Source: Lentibacillus sp. JNUCC-1 (lineage in GTDB: Bacteria; Bacillota; Bacilli; Bacillales; Amphibacillaceae). From it: 64,000 nucleotides of DNA. Positions 58,262-64,000 of this stretch are shown in pieces. The DNA lies in contig NZ_WHOH01000001.1 of assembly GCF_009741735.1 (NCBI RefSeq), positions 1,550,001-1,614,000 of the forward strand, read 5' to 3'. The position numbers and the translations under genes are program-made. Positions within the stretch are counted from its first letter, which is position 1. The number at the start of each line of letters is the position of its first letter. The notes below the pieces were generated by a model. It did not search any database. It was given only the letters and a program-made list of their open reading frames with translations, and had not been told where the DNA came from.

Positions 58262-59557
58262 TCATTCTCCTAATTTATATGAATTTCTTCCAGCTTTTTT
58301 TGCTTGGTAGAGGGCGATGTCGGCGCTTTTTAGGATTGAGAAAGCGGTTATGTCAGGTTTGGAAGCCGTTGCGATTCCCATACTTGTGGTCACATCCAGG
58401 TGATAGCCATTAATATGCCACGGCAGTTGAATTGCCTTTTGGATATCTTCGGCAATTGAGACAGCATGCTCCATTGAACCGACAACAGGCAGGAGCGCTA
58501 TAAACTCATCTCCGCCAAGCCTCGCGACCATATCGCACTCCCGCACAGACGCATGCACTCTTTCGCCAAATTCCTTAATCACTTCATCGCCCATATCATG
58601 GCCCAATTCATCATTTATGAATTTAAAGCGATCAATATCCATCATAATAATCGCTAAGCCGTCGTGATGACCATCCAATTGTTCCAAACACTCAGTTAAA
58701 CGCTCCATGAACAATCGCCGATTCGGCATGTTCGTTAACGGATCGTGCAGGGCAGCATATTCAAGTTTTGATTCGTAATCCTTCTGCAAGCTGATGTCCC
58801 TTGTAACGACAACCAAATCTTTCAAGTTATCTTGCTGATCAAATACAGGTGTCCCACGGGATTCGACCCACACGGTTTGGTCGTCTGAATTATATTGCTT
58901 CAAACGAATTGTGAAAGATTGATCATAATCAATTGCTTGTGTAATAGCTTCCTGAGCCCGTGCTTGGTCTTCCGGATGAACATTATGCAAAAATGACTGA
59001 CCGACATAGGCTTGATGATCATGTCCCAACACCTCTGTACACGATGGTGAAGCGTATTTAACCATCCCATTCGCATCCAATAGCATAATCATATCCTGAG
59101 CATTTTCAGCAATAATCCGAAACCGTTTTAAGTTCTCTTCTAACTTTTCCCTCGCTTCTCTCTTTTCAAGCTCAGCTGTCTTTTCTTTGGTGACATCCTT
59201 GATAACGGCTACTATTAAATAAAGCCCTTCCTGTTCATCAAAAAGGGGTGTTAACGCAACTTCCGAAAACCGTTTTTCGCCAGAAGGGGAGAAAAAAGAA
59301 TCATCATAGGTTACAGCGCTTTGTGTGGACAGAACTTTGTTGTAATACTTATACAAGATTTGTATGATCTCGTGCGGCATAACCTCTCGAATTGTTTTTC
59401 CTAAGTCCTGTTCGCTAATACCAGTCTTTTTTCTGGCAGGGCGATTTACAAATTCATAAATAAAATCAGACTGGTCGGTGACCCGCATCACAAATACCAT
59501 ATCTTTGAGGCCATCCATCAATACTTTATGTAAACCACCCGCAATTGAGGGATTCAT
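58262..59557 (-). CDS. PAS-PAS-GGDEF diguanylate cyclase
   Basis: The protein has 431 residues: two PAS sensor modules (about 5-125 and 135-255; the second has IAENAQDMIMLLDANGMVKYASPS) and a C-terminal GGDEF domain with an intact active site RLGGDEFIALL and an upstream inhibitory RECD (R-x-x-D). It should make cyclic di-GMP and be subject to product inhibition. ATG 59557 has GAAGGTGAAGAG upstream. There is no membrane anchor and no EAL domain. Confidence 0.92.
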   Translation of the reverse strand: MNPSIAGGLHKVLMDGLKDMVFVMRVTDQSDFIYEFVNRPARKKTGISEQDLGKTIREVMPHEIIQILYKYYNKVLSTQSAVTYDDSFFSPSGEKRFSEVALTPLFDEQEGLYLIVAVIKDVTKEKTAELEKREAREKLEENLKRFRIIAENAQDMIMLLDANGMVKYASPSCTEVLGHDHQAYVGQSFLHNVHPEDQARAQEAITQAIDYDQSFTIRLKQYNSDDQTVWVESRGTPVFDQQDNLKDLVVVTRDISLQKDYESKLEYAALHDPLTNMPNRRLFMERLTECLEQLDGHHDGLAIIMMDIDRFKFINDELGHDMGDEVIKEFGERVHASVRECDMVARLGGDEFIALLPVVGSMEHAVSIAEDIQKAIQLPWHINGYHLDVTTSMGIATASKPDITAFSILKSADIALYQAKKAGRNSYKLGE

Positions 59558-59854
59558 CTCTTCACCTTCTTTAGTGTGCTTCCTTATCTTTATTTTATCA
59601 TACAAAACGCGCATGTTCGATGGAACAGCCTAGTAGGACAAGGCTTGATACAAGTCAAGTAATGAATAACCTCTCATTGGAGCGTACAAGTTGAAATAAT
59701 ACAAATCAGGAACTGACAGTCTGCATTTCCGCCCAATTAATGTTCATTCCTCCAAAACTTAACATGATCACCAGTTTGAGTGGCGAGAGGTTTTATTATA
59801 GTATGCTTAATGGAAAAAGACATCGCTGTTCAAACATACAAAGGAGTGATTCCC

Positions 59855-60778
59855 ATTACATTTAAAGTAAAACGTAAATCAATTATCCAGCTGGCAATTG
59901 CCTTGGCAACAATTTTTGTAATTGCAGGATGTGGCAACAATGACAACGCTGATGAAAAAAGCACTGATCAAAATGCCAGCAATGATACCTCCAACGAAAA
60001 AACTTCAATTACTGTTGGACTGGATCCTTACGACTATTCCACCGTTCCAGCTTATTTATCCCAGGTGATTTTAGAGCAGGAAGGGTATGACGTGGAGATT
60101 CAGGAAGCCGAAGTCGGCATTCTTTACCAAGCCCTTGCCAATAAGGATATTGATGCATATGTCGATGTATCCCGACCCAAACTGCACGAGTCATATATTG
60201 AAAAATATGATGACCAATTTGTAACAGCCGGCACGCTCATTTCTGATCTCCCTCTTGGCGTTGCCGTCCCGAAATACTTGGAAGACATTAACAGCATTGA
60301 AGATGTTATCGAAAACGCTGAGATGTTTGATAACAAAATATATGCCATCGAACCGGGAAGCGGTATGGGTGAAACCACCGTGGCCATGGTGGAAGACTAT
60401 GGTATGGATGATTTTGAGATCAGCAATAGCAGTACTGCCGCAATGCTTGCACAAGTTAAACGCGCTACAGACAAAGAAGAGCCAATCGTGTTCAACGCAT
60501 GGCGCCCCAACCCTATGTTCGTGTACTACGACATCAAATTCCTCGATGACCCTAAAGGCACATGGAATCATGACGATGTTGAAGTCGGTGTCATCCCAGA
60601 ATTTGAAGAAGAATCACCAACGGCGTACACACTCTTTTCAAATATGAGCCTTGATCTTGATATGATAGAGGAATGGATCATCGGAATTAACGACGAAGAT
60701 AAAAAGCCAAGAAAACTCGCTGAGGAATGGGTAGAAAATAACCCGGATGTCGTTGATAAATGGCTTGAGAAGCAGTAA
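59855..60778 (+). CDS. Second OpuAC-like binding lipoprotein
   Basis: The product is about 307 residues: signal and lipobox IFVIAGCGNN, an acidic linker, then an OpuAC domain (ITVGLDPYDYSTVPAYLSQVILEQEGYDVEIQE, YAIEPGSGMGETTVAMVEDYG, FNAWRPNPMFVYYDIKFLDDP). No ATG, GTG or TTG is well placed. AAAGGAG is followed eight bases later by ATT at 59855, the likeliest start; ATG 59810 would give an unusually long signal peptide. Like the 49-kb paralogue it has no adjacent permease or ATPase. Confidence 0.85.
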   Translation: MTFKVKRKSIIQLAIALATIFVIAGCGNNDNADEKSTDQNASNDTSNEKTSITVGLDPYDYSTVPAYLSQVILEQEGYDVEIQEAEVGILYQALANKDIDAYVDVSRPKLHESYIEKYDDQFVTAGTLISDLPLGVAVPKYLEDINSIEDVIENAEMFDNKIYAIEPGSGMGETTVAMVEDYGMDDFEISNSSTAAMLAQVKRATDKEEPIVFNAWRPNPMFVYYDIKFLDDPKGTWNHDDVEVGVIPEFEEESPTAYTLFSNMSLDLDMIEEWIIGINDEDKKPRKLAEEWVENNPDVVDKWLEKQ

Positions 60779-60784
60779 ATTTCA

Positions 60785-60822
60785 AAAGACCCGGAAGCCT
60801 TAAATGGCTTCCGGGTCTTTTT
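60785..60822 (+). terminator. Terminator after the OpuAC-like gene
   Basis: AAAAGACCCGGAAGCC pairs with GGCTTCCGGGTCTTTTT around TTAAAT. Confidence 0.95.
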
Positions 60823-61017
60823 AGTAGTTGAGCGAATAACACGACGGATACCGGTTCATTTTGTATTACAAATTCTCTCTATTTTTCTTCAAAAAAACGC
60901 TGTCTTAAAAAGTTTTATGGTATACTTGTTTTTATAATATGGAAATATTCAAAAACATTACTCCGAGGGAGCATGACCTCACTTTCAGTTGTCTTCAAAA
61001 AATAAAGGAGGGATACA

Positions 61018-62348
61018 ATGGCAGAATCACCAAGCAAGGAAATTAAAGTAGAGTTCCTGTCAGACGTCACAATTGGCAACCACATTGTTTACACCTTTAA
61101 CAACATGGAAAAGTACCTGGAAAACGCCACCTCATACATCGCCGAGGGGATAGATCAAAACCAATTCAACATTCACATCGGATACCCTGAACATTTTGAT
61201 GTTATTAAACACAAACTTGAGGAAGCCGGTTATTCTAGAGATCAGGTCCAGCACGTTATTTTTGGGGACTCTGACACGTTTTATGGAATTGATGAAGCCT
61301 TTAACGTTAAGGCCATTAGCCAAAACGCCGGGGAGATCCTCGAACCGCTCTTTCAAGAACACAGACCCATTCGTGCTTGGGGCTTGGTGAAATGGAAACC
61401 ACAGGACCCTAAAGTGCTGACGCAAAATTTAACATTATACGAGCAAGAATATGACACTTTAATCTCCCAAAAAGAACAGATTATGAGTCTCTGTGCATAT
61501 GACGAGAAAACTCTACCATCAGAATTGATGAATGAGCTCTTAAAAACGCATGAATACCATATGACAGATACACATTTAACCTATTCTCACCTGTATCAGA
61601 AAAAGCCTGTCCAAACGCCATTCATTTCGGAACAAATTGAATTACTCAATTCAGAGGAGAGCGAAAAAATCAATTATGAAAAATTACACCTGGCGGGAAC
61701 ATGGCCTCAAATATCTCCCACGTATTTCGCAATCCGCTTGCGGTTATGAAGGGATATCTGCAATTAATTGACAAAAGCAATGGCAGCGAGCAACAAACCA
61801 AATACCTGAAAACAATCAGCGCTCAGGTGAACAAAATCGAACACATAACAGCTGAGTTTGCGGCACTTGCCGAACCTCATCTAGGTGCCCAAAAAGAAGT
61901 CAACGTCACTCAGCTGTTTGAAAACGTGAAAAATCATATGGAACCGCAAGCACTTGCCAAGTCTATCACCATAAGCGTAGAGACAGAGCATGACACTTGC
62001 ACCATTATATGTGACGAAGTAAAAATGAAACAGGTCTTCATCAACTTAGTCAAAAATGCCATTGAAGCTATGGATCAAGGCCATATCACACTTGAAGCAA
62101 AAGAAGCCGCTCCTCATTACTTTAATTTATCGGTTTCCGATAACGGCCCAGGTATCCCGGATCATATTTTTAATCAGCTGGGACAACCCTTTCTCACAAC
62201 GAAGCCAAATGGCGCAGGTTTGGGATTGTTAATATGCAAAAAGATTGCAGAAGCCCATGGCGGTCAATTGATGGTAGACAGCGAGGTTGGCAAAGGGACA
62301 AAAGTTACTGTAAGTTTATTGAAATCGGAGACAGTTGAACGAGGGTAA
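61018..62348 (+). pseudogene. MEDS-domain sensor histidine kinase, one-base frameshift
   Basis: Two frames (61018-61749 and about 61700-62348) form one protein of about 443 residues. Residues 1-200 are a MEDS/DcmR-type sensory domain (GNHIVYTFNNMEKYLENATSYIAEGI, WGLVKWKPQDP). HisKA follows with SNISHVFRNPLAVMKGYL and HATPase_c with NLVKNAIEAMDQ, VSDNGPGIPD and GAGLGLLICKKI. At about 61698 GGGAACATGG needs one more A to read LAGNMASNISH. AAGGAGGG precedes the ATG. The gene's 1331 bases are one short of a full frame. MEDS domains sense methylated or hydrocarbon signals in other taxa. Confidence 0.82.
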
Positions 62349-62643
62349 AAAAGAACAAAAACGACTTGAGCACCCCCAAGAGCATTAGCCAGCATATGTA
62401 GTGACTTTTTTTGTCATGAGACGTTATGACTTATGACTCGAGGGGTAGGCGTTGGAGTGAAATGGAACTTAAGCTTAAGATTAAGTACATCCTTGATTAA
62501 CATTCTTTTAACCATTCATCACATCATATACACTGCTTATGAGTAAGGTACCAGATCATTATATCGTTTTCTCAAAACAATAGGTGTAGGGCATGGATCA
62601 GATGAATAGGAGGGCTTGGCGCCGGCCCTCCTACCCGTGGAGC

Positions 62644-62763
62644 AAAAACCTGGATATATGGTGTGAAAACATGGATATATGTCATCAAAACCCGGATATA
62701 CCGCCAGAAATTCTGGATAAGGGTGCGGAAGTTCTGGATAAGTTGGAAAAAACCTGGATAAAC
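62644..62763 (+). repeat. CTGGATA array 4 (21-bp period)
   Basis: There are six units: aaaa-CCTGGATA-tatggtgtg, aaaa-CATGGATA, aaaa-CCCGGATA, aaat-TCTGGATA, aagt-TCTGGATA and aaaa-CCTGGATA, of 20-21 bp. A repeat copy follows four bases later. The preceding 62349-62643 interval shows no gene or clear regulatory signal, only a GC-rich GGCGCCGGCC stretch at 62619-62630. Confidence 0.88.
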
Positions 62764-62766
62764 ACC

Positions 62767-62800
62767 ATTCGACAAAAACCGGGAAGTGACAGGCACCGCA
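62767..62800 (+). repeat. GGGAAGTGACAGGCAC repeat, copy 12
   Basis: CATTCGACAAAAACC followed by GGGAAGTGACAGGCACCGC, abutting array 4 and ending 15 bases before the stop codon of the rhodanese-MBL gene. Confidence 0.85.
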
Positions 62801-62814
62801 GTCGTGCACCGCTT

Positions 62815-63939
62815 CTACACGGCGCACCTGTTGGGGCCTACTTCCATTTCTCTCCGTTCGTCTTCTTCTGGTTTTTTCTTGCCCATGTTGGTCTTTCTGA
62901 TTTCTTCATGGCTGTTTGGCTGTGGCGGCAAGTTGTCTGTGACAAGGTCCTTGAATTTTTCTCTCTCTTCTACCTGCAAGCGTTCATTCTGTTGATAGAG
63001 ACGGCCCAGCTGTTCCTGCACCGTGCCATCGTCATTGATTTCTTGCATTTCACCAAAATGACCGGGCAGGACCATTAAATCCTGAGACAGTTCTTTATAG
63101 CGTTCATATAAGGTCTGATAAAGATCATCGACCCACTCATCTGCTTTACCGGCCAGATCCGGACGGCCTATCGACTCAATGAACAAGGTGTCGCCTGTCA
63201 TAACGTATTGGTTGTCCACGATAAGACTTGTGCTCCCTGTGGTATGGCCAGGTGAGTGGAAAGCATTGACTTCAATTGAGTCGCCAACAGTAAAGGTTGT
63301 GCCATCTTCCAGCTTATTATAATCGTAGGTCAGGCCTTCATCATCCTGGGATGGAAAATAATAATTGGCCTCTGAATCCTTCGCCAATATCTTCCCGCCT
63401 GAAATATGATCTGCATGGAGATGCGTGTCCACGACCGTTGTGATGGAGGCCTGTTTGTCTTTCGCGAAGTTCTTGTAGACTTCCGTCATTCTTACAGGAT
63501 CGACAACGAGCGCCTCCCCATTAGCAATAACCATATAGGAGAGACAGCCTTTCCCGATTCTGAGAAACTGGTAGAGTTCCCCACCATCCGAAAAATCACC
63601 AATCTTCACAGGTTCCAAATGTTCACTCCAAGCAGTCATGCCGCCTTCCAGATAGGTCACATTGTCAATCCCGGCTTCTTCCAGGATTTCAACACCTTTT
63701 TGAGAGGAAATACCCCTGGCACATACCACATAAATCGTCTGATTGTCAGGACGTTGTTTTTCCACGGTTTCCGTTTCATTTTCCAGTTGTTTAAAAGGGA
63801 TGTTCATGCTGGTAACATTTCGCCCTTGTATGGACCAATCATTATAATCATCTTCCCCGCGAATATCCAGCAGGAATACGTTCTCGTCAGCAAGTATCTT
63901 TTGAGCCAATTCTTTTGCGGTTATAGGTTGTAATGACAC
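62815..63939 (-). CDS. Rhodanese / metallo-beta-lactamase fusion (persulfide dioxygenase-like)
   Basis: The 374-residue protein has an N-terminal rhodanese domain (about 3-105, active cysteine in VVCARGISSQKG) followed by an ETHE1-like metallo-beta-lactamase domain with THLHADHISGG, HSPGHTTGS, TGDTLFIESIGRPDLAG and LPGHFGE. Such proteins oxidise or transfer persulfide sulphur. CstB-type enzymes have the opposite domain order. GTG 63939 is eight bases from AAGGAG and is the likely start. The C-terminal charged tail ends CAV, just before a repeat copy. Confidence 0.88.
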   Translation of the reverse strand: MSLQPITAKELAQKILADENVFLLDIRGEDDYNDWSIQGRNVTSMNIPFKQLENETETVEKQRPDNQTIYVVCARGISSQKGVEILEEAGIDNVTYLEGGMTAWSEHLEPVKIGDFSDGGELYQFLRIGKGCLSYMVIANGEALVVDPVRMTEVYKNFAKDKQASITTVVDTHLHADHISGGKILAKDSEANYYFPSQDDEGLTYDYNKLEDGTTFTVGDSIEVNAFHSPGHTTGSTSLIVDNQYVMTGDTLFIESIGRPDLAGKADEWVDDLYQTLYERYKELSQDLMVLPGHFGEMQEINDDGTVQEQLGRLYQQNERLQVEEREKFKDLVTDNLPPQPNSHEEIRKTNMGKKKPEEDERREMEVGPNRCAV

Positions 63940-64000
63940 CTTCATCACTCCTTTTTAAAAATTGATGACTGTGTTGCGGTATACATATTATGGCTGTTTA

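Noticed and set aside
62537..62827. Open frames in the CTGGATA arrays giving repeated Y-P-G-F-like peptides
   Set aside because: A 21-bp unit is seven codons, so any stop-free unit produces a long repetitive frame. There are no ribosome sites, and frames appear on both strands.

Overview
The window looks like the chromosome of a moderately halophilic or halotolerant, spore-forming member of the Bacillaceae (Lentibacillus/Virgibacillus/Oceanobacillus-like). The evidence is strong Gram-positive Shine-Dalgarno sites, many TTG/GTG starts, a CwlJ-type spore cortex hydrolase, a complete ectoine pathway with dedicated aspartokinase and semialdehyde dehydrogenase, betaine-type binding lipoproteins, an NhaC-type antiporter, a YocH-like 3D-domain protein and MhqR/Fur/TetR/MerR control typical of bacilli. 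No rRNA or tRNA gene was seen. The genus is an inference.

Layout. 0-8 kb: end of an NhaC antiporter; MhqR repressor and a WrbA quinone reductase; a lichenan/cellobiose-type PTS (IIB-IIC-IIA); a Gfo/Idh/MocA oxidoreductase; a DUF2829 (Tad2-like) protein; an SDR; and QueT under a preQ1-II-type riboswitch. 8-12.3 kb: Fur-controlled siderophore binding protein, fused permease and a flavoprotein reductase. 12.3-15 kb: an operon-like group of a PAS-STAS protein, a cobalamin-binding protein with a W-x9-EH motif and an unknown protein, next to a YitT transporter. 15-21 kb: S66 peptidase, MerR/TipAS regulator, an IS110 element inserted in a palindromic interspersed repeat, and two identical holin-like type I toxin loci flanking a GNAT gene. 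21-27 kb: MhqD and MhqA dioxygenase under an MhqR box, then small enzymes and CwlJ. 27-43 kb: many small accessory genes, a HicA-like toxin with its antitoxin, an ABC exporter with TetR, and a gene split by a tnpB-only IS200/IS605 element. 43-55 kb: MFS transporter, pdxS/pdxR, MerR with a divergent membrane gene, a betaine-type lipoprotein, and ectA / ectB-ectC-asd-lysC. 55-64 kb: DUF3231 protein, a PAS histidine kinase, a GGDEF cyclase, a second betaine-type lipoprotein, a MEDS-domain histidine kinase and a rhodanese/metallo-beta-lactamase protein.

Three repeat systems pervade the window. (i) About 0.5-kb palindromic elements with ends ACAAACTGCGAAC / GTTCGCAGTTTAC occur at 7.6, 17.1 and 54.1 kb; one separates ectA from ectBC and one hosts IS110. 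(ii) Four arrays carry a CTGGATA core every 21 bp. (iii) Twelve copies of a GGGAAGTGACAGGCAC repeat occur, all beyond 27 kb; three arrays run directly or nearly directly into such a copy.

Six genes are each broken by exactly one missing base in a short homopolymer. This may be a sequencing artefact rather than gene decay. The most informative readings are the IS110 leader, which contains short segments matching its own insertion site and its own termini (a legible bridge RNA), the tnpB element, whose removal between TTAC and the base after TCAA restores a reading frame, and the cobalamin/STAS module.
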